From assembly GCA_900766135.1 (NCBI GenBank), contig CAAFUF010000034.1, positions 62,001 through 126,000 on the forward strand: a stretch of 64,000 nucleotides of DNA. Direction: 5' to 3'. The position numbers and the translations under genes are program-made. Origin of the DNA: Paenibacillaceae bacterium (lineage in GTDB: Bacteria > Bacillota > Bacilli > Paenibacillales > Paenibacillaceae). Positions 15,198 to 23,733 of this stretch are shown here, piece by piece; the stretch's first letter is position 1; each line of letters opens with the position of its first letter. The notes under the pieces were generated by a model that did not search any database, was not told the DNA's origin, and saw only the letters and a program-made list of their open reading frames with translations.

Positions 15198-15923
15198 TTA
15201 GTCCGTCACCGCCGTCCGATGCAGCGGGCGGCGCAGCGCGCTCATGAGCACGGATAACGTCACCTTCACCATGTAGTAAGCGGAGCGCCACGGCGTTATC
15301 GACGATCTTCCGGTGGTGCGGGGGCGCATTTCAACCGGGATCTCGGCGATCCGGCAGCCTTGGCGTTTCAAGTACACGATCGATTCCACCTCGGGATAAT
15401 CGGTCGGATAATACCTGGCATACAATTCGATGACCTTGCGCCCGGCGGCACGGAAGCCGCTGGTCGTGTCGGTGAAGCGTTCGCCGGTCACCCAGGAGAC
15501 GAGCCGGGAGAAGAAGGCGATCCCCATCCGTCTCGCTGTGGACGACCGGAAGGTCGCCGCTCCTAGGAACCGGGAGCCGATCACGAGGTCCTGCTCCGTA
15601 ATTCCGGCAATCAGCTTGCGCAATTCTTCAGCCGGATGCTGGCCGTCGGCGTCCATCTGCACGGCGACATCATAACCCATTTGCTTGGCGTAGAGATAAC
15701 CGGTTTGCATGCCTCCACCGATGCCGACGTTGTAAGGCAGCGTCAACACCTTGGCTCCGGCTTCCCGGGCACAGCTCTCCGTGCGGTCGGTGGAACCGTC
15801 GTTGATCACGAGGATATCGGCCTCCGGCGCGTGCTCCCGCACCTCCCGGATCACGGAGCCGATGCTGGCCTCTTCGTTATAAGCCGGTATGATGACGAGA
15901 ATGTTCAAAGGTTCGAGATTCAT
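15198..15923 (-). CDS. GT2 polyprenyl-phosphate glycosyltransferase (DPM1-like)
   Basis: 241 residues. GT-A fold motifs are clear: IPAYNEEASIGSVI (residues 11-24), VINDGSTDRTE, and the metal-binding QMDADGQHP. RFTDTTSGFRAAGRKVIELY matches the dolichol-phosphate mannose synthase group. There is no membrane segment of the GtrB type; the protein ends in a basic tail. The expected reaction is transfer of a sugar from a nucleotide donor to undecaprenyl phosphate at the inner face of the membrane, supplying the GT-C enzyme encoded just upstream (ATGA overlap). Confidence 0.88.
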   Translation of the reverse strand: MNLEPLNILVIIPAYNEEASIGSVIREVREHAPEADILVINDGSTDRTESCAREAGAKVLTLPYNVGIGGGMQTGYLYAKQMGYDVAVQMDADGQHPAEELRKLIAGITEQDLVIGSRFLGAATFRSSTARRMGIAFFSRLVSWVTGERFTDTTSGFRAAGRKVIELYARYYPTDYPEVESIVYLKRQGCRIAEIPVEMRPRTTGRSSITPWRSAYYMVKVTLSVLMSALRRPLHRTAVTD

Positions 15924-17218
15924 GAGGCGGCAGCCTCCTTTCGTGCCGACCTTTGATGCGAGCAGCGGAAGAACCGGGCGGACAAGTCGCTGAGCAAAAA
16001 AGACCCGAACAGGATCAGCAGCGTCATATTGGGATAACCGTAGCGGTTAAACGCTACGAACGGAACGTAGATCACCGTGAAATAAGCCAGCGCCAACAGG
16101 AGCGGGAGCAAGCGGTCCAGCTTCAGGCGGTGCGTGGCCATCGCCCACAGGATGCCGGCCATGTTCACGTACATCATCACCTCTTGGGCAACGTTCATCA
16201 CCGGACGGCTGACCGGCCAAAACGGGCGCGAGTAAAACGGATGGAAATACAGCTCCACCCATCTCCCCAGCGTATACCAATACAGGTATTTCATCGGCTC
16301 ATGCGTAAAACCGTAACGAAGGATGTCCAGACCTTTGCGAATGGCCGCGGAATCGGCGCCTTCGAAGATCGTTTTTGGATCATATTGGGGGTAGGCTTCG
16401 AAAAAGCCGGCCGGCGGCAACTGCCAACGGATACGCGTACCGAGGAGAAACGGGCTTCCGCCGGAATTGGTAAACAGGATAAATTCATGAAACGTCACCC
16501 AGTTGCGGATCCACCAAGGCATCAGCAGCAGAGCATAGGTTCCCCCCATGAGCAGGGTGTACTTTAACATCGTTCGCCAAGGAAGCTTCGTGCGCAGCCA
16601 AATGAACAGAAGAACGGCCGGGTACAAGGAAGCGTGCGGCTTAAAATAAGCCGCCGCCGCAGTCAGGACGCCGATCAGGACGTATAGGGCCGCTCCGCCG
16701 CGTTCCATGGCCAGGATCGTGCAACAGACGAGGAGCAGCAGCAGCGTGCGGAAAGTCGTTTCCGAGAGAATGACCCCGGAGGAAAAGTAATCGGGCGGGT
16801 ACAGGGCAGACACCGTGCAGGCGATCAGTGCCGCACGGGTGTTGAAGATGCGCCTGCCGATCCAGAAGATGAGGTAGATGCACAAGGTCTGCAGAAGGCA
16901 CTGGAATAGGCGGAAGGCGACGATGCCGCCCTGCTCCTGGCCGAAAACGGCCATAAACCCGGACAGCATCAGCGGCAGCCCGGGCATGATGAAGGCGGAA
17001 GGCGCCTCCTTGGTATTGTAGGCTAGTACGCCTTCGTTCAGCAGAAGACGAGCGGACTGAATATACTTCACGTCATCGTTGTTCGGGCGAACCGGGTCGC
17101 CTAAGAGGAAGTAATCGTTGTACATCAGGACGACAAGGCTCGATACGATTCCCACAAATGCCATCAGACCGAACAGATACCACTTGGTCGGGCGGCGGAC
17201 TTCGGATAACGAGAACAC
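15920..17218 (-). CDS. GT-C family (ArnT/PMT-like) membrane glycosyltransferase
   Basis: 432 residues with about ten membrane helices. The first extracytoplasmic loop contains DPVRPNNDDVKYIQSARLLL with the acidic pair expected in GT39/GT83 enzymes, and a DYFSSGVILSETTFR segment resembles the second acidic motif. It begins with GTG 17218 and heads the four-gene operon. GT-C enzymes take a sugar from a lipid carrier and attach it to a wall polymer, lipid or protein outside the membrane. The acceptor is unknown. Confidence 0.82.
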   Translation of the reverse strand: MFSLSEVRRPTKWYLFGLMAFVGIVSSLVVLMYNDYFLLGDPVRPNNDDVKYIQSARLLLNEGVLAYNTKEAPSAFIMPGLPLMLSGFMAVFGQEQGGIVAFRLFQCLLQTLCIYLIFWIGRRIFNTRAALIACTVSALYPPDYFSSGVILSETTFRTLLLLLVCCTILAMERGGAALYVLIGVLTAAAAYFKPHASLYPAVLLFIWLRTKLPWRTMLKYTLLMGGTYALLLMPWWIRNWVTFHEFILFTNSGGSPFLLGTRIRWQLPPAGFFEAYPQYDPKTIFEGADSAAIRKGLDILRYGFTHEPMKYLYWYTLGRWVELYFHPFYSRPFWPVSRPVMNVAQEVMMYVNMAGILWAMATHRLKLDRLLPLLLALAYFTVIYVPFVAFNRYGYPNMTLLILFGSFLLSDLSARFFRCSHQRSARKEAAAS

Positions 17219-17282
17219 AGCGATTCAACCCCACTTTGTTTGATTTTTGTCTCTAAAAATAGGCATGATCCCCTTCTATTTT

Positions 17283-17311
17283 ATATTATATCCAATATAT
17301 TCCTGTGACAA
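17283..17311 (-). promoter_or_regulatory. sigma-A type promoter of the glycosyltransfer operon
   Basis: Minus strand TTGTCA (17306-17311), 17-nt spacer, TAATAT (17283-17288), about 65 nt before the GTG start of the GT-C gene. Confidence 0.6.
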
Positions 17312-17313
17312 GC

Positions 17314-17994
17314 TTAATCTGTCCGGACGCCGCCCAGCCGCTCCCTAAAGGTTTCTCCCGAATCGACATGCCCTCGGTTGATGGCTTCCCATAAATACAG
17401 CGAAGCAATGGAGCCGTAAGACGGCCACCGCGTGGCCGCTTGTTGCAAGTATTTGCGGTCGTCCCGATCTTCCATGTCGTACACCCATTTGGCCGCCCGC
17501 TGCAGACCGGCATCGCCGTAGGACACGACATGTTCCCGGCCGAGAGCGAAGATCAGGAACATCTCCGCCGACCAGCGGCCGATGCCTTTGACGGAGACCA
17601 GCTTCCCGATGACTTCCTCATCCTCAAGCTCCTGCAGCCGGTCGAGGTCGATCTGTCCGGACAACACTTTGTCGCTTAAATCTTTCAGATAGGCGACCTT
17701 TGAAGCGGACAGCCCGGCTGCCCGCAAGTCGGCGTCGCTTTGGGCCAACAGGGCGGCCGGGGACAGCTCCCCGGCCAACTCGATTACCCGGCCGCGAATG
17801 GTGGAGGCGGCTTTGACCGAGATCTGCTGGCTGATGATGGAGCGGGCCAGCTCGGTGAACAGGGGGCCTTGCGGTTTGGTCGCAAGGCTTCCGATCAGGG
17901 CGATCAGCCGGCCCATCCGGGGATCGGCGCTGGCCAGCGCCTGGGCCCGGGGTTCGTTCGGGTGGAGCTCAAATACCGGTTTCCCGAGGTTCAT
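17314..17994 (-). CDS. alkA: DNA-3-methyladenine glycosylase II (AlkA-like, HhH-GPD)
   Basis: 226 residues from ATG 17994 with AAAGGAGGTT upstream; the longer in-frame extension reads through the neighbouring gene. The helix-hairpin-helix is LVSVKGIGRWSAEMFLIFAL (residues about 132-151) and the catalytic Asp follows in HVVSYGDAGLQRAAK. FTELARSIISQQISVKAAST is the N-terminal family block. It removes alkylated purines from DNA in base-excision repair. There is no attached Ada domain. It follows the ABC-F gene by 13 nt on the same strand and may be cotranscribed. Confidence 0.9.
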   Translation of the reverse strand: MNLGKPVFELHPNEPRAQALASADPRMGRLIALIGSLATKPQGPLFTELARSIISQQISVKAASTIRGRVIELAGELSPAALLAQSDADLRAAGLSASKVAYLKDLSDKVLSGQIDLDRLQELEDEEVIGKLVSVKGIGRWSAEMFLIFALGREHVVSYGDAGLQRAAKWVYDMEDRDDRKYLQQAATRWPSYGSIASLYLWEAINRGHVDSGETFRERLGGVRTD

Positions 17995-18007
17995 GGGATA
18001 ACCTCCT

Positions 18008-19933
18008 TTAGTTTGGATTCTCCTCCAGCAGCGTGACGTACTGCTGGAGGAGTTCGTCGGCGCGGAGCTGCAGGGCGTCACGCCGCTCCTGCAGCTCTGC
18101 GAGCCGTGCGGCGTCGCAGGCAGCCTCCGGCGCCTGCATCGCCGCGTCCACCGCCGCCAGCTCCGCTTCGGCGGCGGCGTAGTCGGCCTCCAGCTTCCGC
18201 ACGGAGGCCGGGTTTGCCCCGGGCTTGCGCGCCGCTCCCGCGGCCGCATCGCCCTCCGCGCGGGCGGCGCTTGCCGCGGCGCCCGCGCTTCCGCCTGCGG
18301 CGGCGGTCTTCCGGGCGAGCTCCGCCCGGTAATCCTCGTACCCGCCGAGGGTGACGGTCAGGCGGCCGCCCGCCAGCGCCCACACCTGCCCCGCTACTTT
18401 ATTGATGAAGTAGCGGTCGTGGGACACCGCCAGCAGCGTGCCAGGGTACTCTTCCAGCGCCTCCTCCAGCGCTTCGCGCGAATCGATGTCGAGGTGGTTG
18501 GTCGGCTCGTCGAGCACCAGCAGGTTCGGCTTCCGGTGCATCAGCACGGCGAGCCGAAGCCGCGTCCACTCGCCGCCCGAGAGGCTGCTCACCTTCTTGA
18601 ATACGTCGGCGCCGTAGAATAGGAAGCGGGCCAGCTGCCCGCGGGCTTCGCCCGCTTCGAGGCCGATCTCGTCGCGGAAAAATTGCAGGACTGTCTCGTC
18701 GTGATCGGCAGGGGCTGCCTGCTGGGCCAGGTAACCCGGTTCAATGCGCGAGCCGAGCCGGACTTCCCCCTCTTGCGGCGGCTCCTGGCCCAGGATGTTC
18801 TTGAGCAGGGTGCTCTTGCCGGCCCCGTTGTCGCCGATCAGCACGGCCGCCTCGCCATAGCGCAGCGTGTGGGTCAGGCCGCGGTACAGGATGCGCCCGC
18901 CGCGGGCGTCGCCCACCTCTTTGAGGACAATCGCGTCTTTGCCGGAACGGTCCGTATGCTCCAGCTCCAGGCCGATGCGTTTCCGTTCCAGTATCGGCCG
19001 TTTGAGCTTGACCATACGGTCCAGAGCTTTTTGCATCGAAGCCGCCCGCCGGTGAAAGCCGGGATTCGGCGGGTTGGACCGGTTGCCCCATTCGATCAGC
19101 TGCTTGATCGTTTCCTGCATCTTCTTGATCTTCTTCTGCTGTTCCTCGTAATCGGCAAATTGCTGAAGCAGCCGGCGTTCCTTCTCTTCCTTGTAATAGC
19201 TGTAATTTCCGTGGTAGGTGAACGTTTCTCCGTCCTCCAGCTCAATGATCTTGCCAACAACGGCATCGAGGAAATAACGGTCATGGGAGATGATGACGCA
19301 CGTTCCCGGGAAGGTGCGGACGTATCCCTCGAGCCACTCCGTAGCCGCCATGTCCAAATGGTTGGTGGGTTCGTCGAGCAGCAACAAATCCGGCTCCCGC
19401 AGCAAAATGACCGCTAAGCCAACCTTCGTCTTCTCTCCGCCGGACAGCGAGGCGAACGGGCGGACGAATTGTTCTTCCGGGATGCCGAGGCCGCCGGCGA
19501 CCCGGGCGATCGACGCTTCAATGTCGTAACCGCCGCCGCGTTCGAACGTCTCCTGCAGCCGGCCATATTGCCGAAGCAGCGGATCCAACGCGCCTGAATC
19601 GCCGGCTCCCGCCATCTCCGCTTCCAGCCGCCGCATCTCCGCTTCCAGGCTTCGCAAATCCGCGAACGCTCCAAGCAAGACGTCGTAGACCGTTTCTTCC
19701 CGGGAATAATCGGGAATTTGCGCCAGATTGCCGATCCGGGCGTTTTTTGGAATGGACAGCAGCCCTTGATCCGGACGCTCAATGCCGGACAGCAGCTTCA
19801 TGAGGGTGGTTTTCCCCGCACCGTTGCGGCCGATCAGCCCGACCGTATCGCCGGTTTTAATTTCGAACGTCACATCGCTCAGCACCAACTCGGCGCCGTA
19901 AAACTTTTGTATATTTTGACCTTGGATCATCAT
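18008..19933 (-). CDS. ABC-F family ATPase (ribosome-associated)
   Basis: 641 residues from ATG 19933 (AAAGGAGATAAAC upstream). Two ATPase domains in one chain without membrane helices: Walker A GRNGAGKTT and GDNGAGKST, signatures SLSGGEKTK and SLSGGEWTR, Walker B LLLDEPTNHLD and LVLDEPTNHLD. The interdomain linker is long, charged and helical (YYKEEKERRLLQQFADYEEQ onward), as in E-site-binding ABC-F proteins. An Ala/Gly-rich spacer and a C-terminal coiled coil (about 580-640) follow. It resembles YdiF/Uup/Vml-type proteins, which rescue stalled or drug-bound ribosomes. The leader peptide and terminator in front favour induction by translation inhibitors, but resistance is not proven. Confidence 0.88.
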   Translation of the reverse strand: MMIQGQNIQKFYGAELVLSDVTFEIKTGDTVGLIGRNGAGKTTLMKLLSGIERPDQGLLSIPKNARIGNLAQIPDYSREETVYDVLLGAFADLRSLEAEMRRLEAEMAGAGDSGALDPLLRQYGRLQETFERGGGYDIEASIARVAGGLGIPEEQFVRPFASLSGGEKTKVGLAVILLREPDLLLLDEPTNHLDMAATEWLEGYVRTFPGTCVIISHDRYFLDAVVGKIIELEDGETFTYHGNYSYYKEEKERRLLQQFADYEEQQKKIKKMQETIKQLIEWGNRSNPPNPGFHRRAASMQKALDRMVKLKRPILERKRIGLELEHTDRSGKDAIVLKEVGDARGGRILYRGLTHTLRYGEAAVLIGDNGAGKSTLLKNILGQEPPQEGEVRLGSRIEPGYLAQQAAPADHDETVLQFFRDEIGLEAGEARGQLARFLFYGADVFKKVSSLSGGEWTRLRLAVLMHRKPNLLVLDEPTNHLDIDSREALEEALEEYPGTLLAVSHDRYFINKVAGQVWALAGGRLTVTLGGYEDYRAELARKTAAAGGSAGAAASAARAEGDAAAGAARKPGANPASVRKLEADYAAAEAELAAVDAAMQAPEAACDAARLAELQERRDALQLRADELLQQYVTLLEENPN

Positions 19934-19970
19934 GGCAATGTTTATCTCCTTTAATCCCATGCCGTCCATA

Positions 19971-20006
19971 CAAAAAAAGAAGGCAGCAGGAAATCCTGCT
20001 GCCTTC
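19971..20006 (-). terminator. Attenuator hairpin in the ABC-F leader
   Basis: Minus-strand stem GAAGGCAGCAGG/CCTGCTGCCTTC with a short loop, followed by T7. It lies after the promoter and leader peptide and about 40 nt before the ABC-F start, so it can only work as an attenuator of that gene. Confidence 0.85.
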
Positions 20007-20027
20007 AAAGCTCACGCGTTCGCGAGG

Positions 20028-20177
20028 TTAAGGTAGGAGCGGCATTTCGCAATTTGGTTTGGATATCGAGTTTCCGAAAAAGGACAGACTTCTCCCGTTG
20101 TCGGCTGCTGCATGAACATTGCCAAACATTGCCATCGGCAGTTGGCTCACTCGACTCCACGCAAATTTGCGATCCAC
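20028..20177 (-). CDS. Putative 49-residue leader peptide of the ABC-F gene
   Basis: Starts with GTG at 20175-20177 with AAGGAGGTG 8 nt upstream, a very strong site, and ends at TAA 20028-20030, about 22 nt before the attenuator stem. The sequence opens MDRKFAWSRVSQLPMAMFGN and ends in SKPNCEMPLLP. It resembles no known family. Position between promoter and terminator suggests ribosome-mediated attenuation, in which a slowed ribosome on the leader prevents formation of the terminator. The peptide itself may have no function. Confidence 0.6.
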   Translation of the reverse strand: MDRKFAWSRVSQLPMAMFGNVHAAADNGRSLSFFGNSISKPNCEMPLLP

Positions 20178-20210
20178 TCTACCCACCTCCTTCACGAAAT
20201 AATTACGCCA

Positions 20211-20239
20211 ATTATATTCGTAAATTTTTGGGAAATCAA
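20211..20239 (-). promoter_or_regulatory. Promoter of the ABC-F leader transcript
   Basis: Minus strand TTGATT (20234-20239), 17-nt spacer, TATAAT (20211-20216). Transcription should start near 20204, giving a leader of about 270 nt. Confidence 0.75.
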
Positions 20240-20280
20240 GTCTTTATCTATTGAGCATACTAGAGGGAGTAAAAAAATAT

Positions 20281-20309
20281 TTGACGTCTCGTGGCGAATT
20301 GTGTAATAT
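20281..20309 (+). promoter_or_regulatory. Promoter of the cystine importer operon
   Basis: TTGACG (20281-20286), 17-nt spacer, TAATAT (20304-20309), 66 nt before the start codon. No riboswitch or T-box was seen in the leader. Confidence 0.65.
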
Positions 20310-20374
20310 TCGATTAAACCCAGTGATTTTGTAGGGAATAAAAACACCAAATGGATAGACGGGGGATGGATTTG

Positions 20375-21229
20375 ATGAAAAAATGGAGTTTATTGCTGTT
20401 GACGCTGGTTCTGACCGTGATGGTTGCGGCTTGCGGCAACAACAATACAAATAATCAGGCGGCAGGCAACGCAGGCGCTAACCAAGGCAGCGAAGGGAAT
20501 GCCGCCAACGAGCAGCCGGCGGAGCAAAACTCGTTGGAATCCGTGAAAGCCAGCGGTAAGCTGCGGATCGGGACGGAAGGCACCTATGCGCCGTTTACGT
20601 TCCATGACAAGGAAGGCAAGTTGACCGGGTTCGACGTGGAGATTGCCCAGGAAGTGGCCAAACGCCTTGGCGTAGAGCCTGAATTTATCGAGACGCCGTG
20701 GGACGGTATTTTCGCCGGACTCGACGCCAAACGGTTCGACGCGGTATTCAACGAAGTGACGATCCGCGATGACCGCAAGGAAAAATACGATTTCTCGGAT
20801 CCTTATATCGTATCCCGCGCCGTGTTGATCGTGCCGGAGGACAACGAGGACATCAAAACCTTCGCCGATTTGAAAGGAAAGAAAGCCGGACAATCGCTGA
20901 CCAGCAATCTGACGGATATCGCCAAGGCGAACGGTGCGGAGATCGTTGCGACGGAGGGCTTTAACCAAGCGATCGACCTGCTGTTGTCCAAACGGATCGA
21001 CGCGACGGTCAACGACGGCTTGTCCTTCCTCGATTTGAAGAAGCAAAGACCGGACGTGAAGCTGAAGGTCGTTGACGAAATGCCGGATGCGGCGGAGAGC
21101 GCAGCTTTGTTTAACAAGGGCAACGAAGAGCTGGTGCAAGCGGTGAACGAGGCGCTGGCGGCGATGAAATCCGACGGGACCTACTTGAAAATCTCGGAGA
21201 AATACTTCGGGGAAGATGTGTCGAAATAA
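20375..21229 (+). CDS. tcyA: Cystine/amino-acid ABC transporter substrate-binding lipoprotein
   Basis: 284 residues from ATG 20375 with GGGGG upstream; an ATG at 20351 has no ribosome site. Lipobox VMVAAC places the lipidated Cys at residue 20, followed by an Asn/Gly/Ala-rich linker. The PBP family-3 core is clear: LRIGTEGTYAPFTFHDKEGK, FDAVFNEVTIRDDRKEKYDF, and the C-terminus ISEKYFGEDVSK, which is very close to B. subtilis TcyA. It captures L-cystine (or related amino acids) outside the membrane for the permease and ATPase encoded next. Confidence 0.88.
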   Translation: MKKWSLLLLTLVLTVMVAACGNNNTNNQAAGNAGANQGSEGNAANEQPAEQNSLESVKASGKLRIGTEGTYAPFTFHDKEGKLTGFDVEIAQEVAKRLGVEPEFIETPWDGIFAGLDAKRFDAVFNEVTIRDDRKEKYDFSDPYIVSRAVLIVPEDNEDIKTFADLKGKKAGQSLTSNLTDIAKANGAEIVATEGFNQAIDLLLSKRIDATVNDGLSFLDLKKQRPDVKLKVVDEMPDAAESAALFNKGNEELVQAVNEALAAMKSDGTYLKISEKYFGEDVSK

Positions 21230-21291
21230 GCTCTTCAACAATCGGAGGCGGCCCTTGCGGGCCGCTTCCTTCGGAAAAGGATGCTTGAGCA

Positions 21292-21960
21292 ATGGATGAA
21301 CGCATTTGGAATATTATCGTGGACTCTTTCCTCCCCCTGCTGAAAGCAGGGGTTGCCTTTACGGTTCCGCTGACGTTAATTACGTTTGCGTTAGGACTGG
21401 TGGTGGCGGTTCTGACCGCGCTTGCGCGGTTGTCGAGCTTCGGTCCGCTGCGGCAGCTCGCCAGGTTCTACGTTTGGATCATACGCGGGACGCCGCTGCT
21501 TGTTCAATTATTCATCATCTTTTACGGTCTTCCGACCATCGGGATTACGCTTGACCCGTTCCCGGCCGCCGTCATCGGGTTTACGCTCAGCGTCGGCGCA
21601 TACGGTTCGGAAATCGTGCGGGCGGCGATCCTGTCGATTCACGAAGGCCAATGGGAAGCGGCTTTTTCGCTGGGCATGACCCGGCTGCAGGCGCTGCGGC
21701 GGATTATCCTGCCGCAAGCCTCGCGGGTTTCGGTACCGCCGCTGGCGAACTCCTTCATCAGCTTGGTGAAGGATACGTCGCTGGCCGCTACCGTCACGTA
21801 TACGGAGATGTTCCGCACCGCCCAGCAAATTACGGCAACGACCTATGAACCGCTGGTCGTCTATACAGAAGCAGGCATAATTTATCTGCTCTTCAGCACG
21901 ATCCTATCGGCGCTGCAAAACCGATTGGAGAAGCGGCTGGACCGCTTCACCGCCCGGTAA
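21292..21960 (+). CDS. tcyB: Cystine/amino-acid ABC transporter permease
   Basis: 222 residues, five to six membrane helices, typical HisM/GlnP type. FYVWIIRGTPLLVQLFIIFY and the EAA loop EAAFSLGMTRLQALRRIILPQ are intact, the latter contacting the ATPase. Second gene of the SBP-permease-ATPase operon, in the order of B. subtilis tcyABC, with the next gene 15 nt downstream. Confidence 0.9.
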   Translation: MDERIWNIIVDSFLPLLKAGVAFTVPLTLITFALGLVVAVLTALARLSSFGPLRQLARFYVWIIRGTPLLVQLFIIFYGLPTIGITLDPFPAAVIGFTLSVGAYGSEIVRAAILSIHEGQWEAAFSLGMTRLQALRRIILPQASRVSVPPLANSFISLVKDTSLAATVTYTEMFRTAQQITATTYEPLVVYTEAGIIYLLFSTILSALQNRLEKRLDRFTAR

Positions 21961-21975
21961 GGAGGCCAGACATTC

Positions 21976-22731
21976 ATGATCCAAATTCGCGATTTGCATA
22001 AGTCGTTTGGTACCCAGGAAGTTTTGAAGGGAGTCAATCTCGAGGTCGAGCAGGGCAAGGTGCTGGTCATCATCGGGCCTTCCGGGTCAGGGAAGACCAC
22101 CCTGCTGCGCTGCTTAAACCTGCTGGAGACCCCAACGAAGGGAGCCCTCCGGGTCAGCGACGTTCAACTGGAATTCGGCGAAGGCCGGAAGCCGAAGGCA
22201 AGCGAAGTGCTCGCGTTGCGCAAGAAGACGGGAATGGTGTTTCAGGCGTATTACTTATTCCCGCATATGACGGCCCTCCAGAACGTGATGGAGGCTCAGG
22301 TCCAAGTGCTGAAGAGGAGCAAAGAGGAAGCGCGTCGGGTCGCCCTGGAGCTGCTGAATAAAGTGGGTCTCGGCGACCGGGCCGATTTCTATCCGCATCA
22401 GCTGTCGGGCGGCCAGCAGCAGCGGGTCGGGATTGCGCGGGCCATGGCCGTGAGCCCGGACGTGCTGCTGTTTGACGAGCCGACGTCGGCGTTGGATCCC
22501 GAGCTGGTCGGCGAAGTGCTGAAGGTGATGAAGGAGTTAGCCCTCGAGGGCCGGACGATGGTTGTCGTCACCCATGAGATGAAGTTCGCTGCCGAGGTCG
22601 CCGACCGGGTCGTGCTTATGGATGAAGGGACCATTATTGAATCGGGGACGCCGGACAAGGTGCTGAATCATCCGTCCAGCGATCGGGCCCGGTCATTCCT
22701 GAACCGGATTGCGCAGCGGGAAATCGAATAA
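21976..22731 (+). CDS. tcyC: Cystine/amino-acid ABC transporter ATP-binding protein
   Basis: 251 residues of a polar-amino-acid-type ATPase: Walker A GPSGSGKTT, Q-loop FQAYYLFPHMTALQNV, signature LSGGQQQRVGIARAM, Walker B VLLFDEPTSALDPEL, switch VVVTHEM. It starts 15 nt after the permease and ends at a strong terminator. The whole unit energises cystine uptake. Confidence 0.92.
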   Translation: MIQIRDLHKSFGTQEVLKGVNLEVEQGKVLVIIGPSGSGKTTLLRCLNLLETPTKGALRVSDVQLEFGEGRKPKASEVLALRKKTGMVFQAYYLFPHMTALQNVMEAQVQVLKRSKEEARRVALELLNKVGLGDRADFYPHQLSGGQQQRVGIARAMAVSPDVLLFDEPTSALDPELVGEVLKVMKELALEGRTMVVVTHEMKFAAEVADRVVLMDEGTIIESGTPDKVLNHPSSDRARSFLNRIAQREIE

Positions 22732-22733
22732 CC

Positions 22734-22776
22734 AAGAGGGGGTCGGAGTTCATTACACTCCGGCCCCCTCTTATTT
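22734..22776. terminator. Bidirectional terminator between tcyC and the DUF4097 gene
   Basis: GAGGGGGTCGGAGT and ACTCCGGCCCCCTC form a 14-bp stem with one G-U pair; T-rich on the plus strand, A-rich before, so it may serve both genes. Confidence 0.88.
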
Positions 22777-22782
22777 ATTGTT

Positions 22783-23733
22783 CTAGCGGATGCGAATGTT
22801 GCCGGAAGTCGTCCGAACCTTGATCAGGTCCTGCGTCTGGCGCAAGGAATCCGGAGCGGTGATGTTCCCGGAACCCGTATGCAGGTCATAGAAGCCCTTG
22901 AACTGCGCATCGGTCGACAGCGACGCATTGCCGGAGCCCACGGAGATGTCCAGGTTGTCGGAGCGCTGCTCCGACAAGGTGATATTCCCTGAGGTGGACT
23001 TAAAGCTGCCGTCGCCTGTAAACCGCTCGAACCGGATATTGCCGGAGCTTACCGTAGCTTGGACGGTTCCTTGCACCTGGTTGGCCGTAATGTTGCCCGA
23101 GGTTGATTTGGCAATCAAGTCGCCTTGCAGCGTGTCGATGCGGATGCTTCCCGACGTCAGCTTGATCTCCGCATTGCCCCGAATGTTCTCGGCTGTAATG
23201 TTGCCCGACGTAGAGGCCAAGCTCATTCGGTCGCTCGTGATGTTTTCCGCGCGAAGGTTTCCTGAGCCGATGGACAAATCGATGTCACCGGCGCGGAGCC
23301 CGCGGAATGTACCATTGCTGGAGCCGGATTTGTAACCGATCCGATCCAATTCGCCCTTATCGCTAAGCGCGACGGTGATCCGCTGCTTGGTGGACTGGAA
23401 ATTGACCGAGAAGAAGGTCCAGTCGAAGTCATCCTGCAGGTCTAACTTCAGCGTGTCTCCTGAGATTTGGGTTGCTTTCAGCGCGTCGATCGTCTTTTGC
23501 TCCATATTGCCGCTAACTTCCACGTAATTCGTCCCATCGGGGCTGTCGATCAACTCGAGTTCGACATCATAGTCGCTATCGACGAGCAGCGTCTTCAGGG
23601 CGCCTTGTTCAAACGTCCATTTCTGCTGGTGGGACGGCAGTTTCTCTCCGAAATCAAAATGCTGGTAAGCCATGCCGGCAAACCCGGCCAGAATCAGCAG
23701 AACCCCTATGAACGACCATCTCTTCGTATTCAT
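22783..23733 (-). CDS. DUF4097 beta-repeat extracytoplasmic protein (LiaG-like)
   Basis: 316 residues: one N-terminal membrane anchor (about 7-24), then a beta-helix-like domain built of repeated short strands in which T-S-G-N-I and S-G-S-G-N recur (for example LASTSGNITAENIRGN, KSTSGNITANQVQGT, KSTSGNITLSEQRSD). Such DUF4097/DUF4098 repeats occur in LiaG and in PadR-HAAS operons. A cell-envelope role is inferred; no enzymatic motif is seen. Overlaps the HAAS gene by ATGA. Confidence 0.85.
   Translation of the reverse strand: MNTKRWSFIGVLLILAGFAGMAYQHFDFGEKLPSHQQKWTFEQGALKTLLVDSDYDVELELIDSPDGTNYVEVSGNMEQKTIDALKATQISGDTLKLDLQDDFDWTFFSVNFQSTKQRITVALSDKGELDRIGYKSGSSNGTFRGLRAGDIDLSIGSGNLRAENITSDRMSLASTSGNITAENIRGNAEIKLTSGSIRIDTLQGDLIAKSTSGNITANQVQGTVQATVSSGNIRFERFTGDGSFKSTSGNITLSEQRSDNLDISVGSGNASLSTDAQFKGFYDLHTGSGNITAPDSLRQTQDLIKVRTTSGNIRIR

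Noticed and set aside
18078..18383. GC-rich frame inside the ABC-F gene
   Set aside because: Arg/Gly-rich translation of the Ala/Gly linker in another frame; no initiation signal.
20310..20374. SAM (S-box) riboswitch before the cystine operon
   Set aside because: The leader is too short and lacks the conserved core and a terminator.
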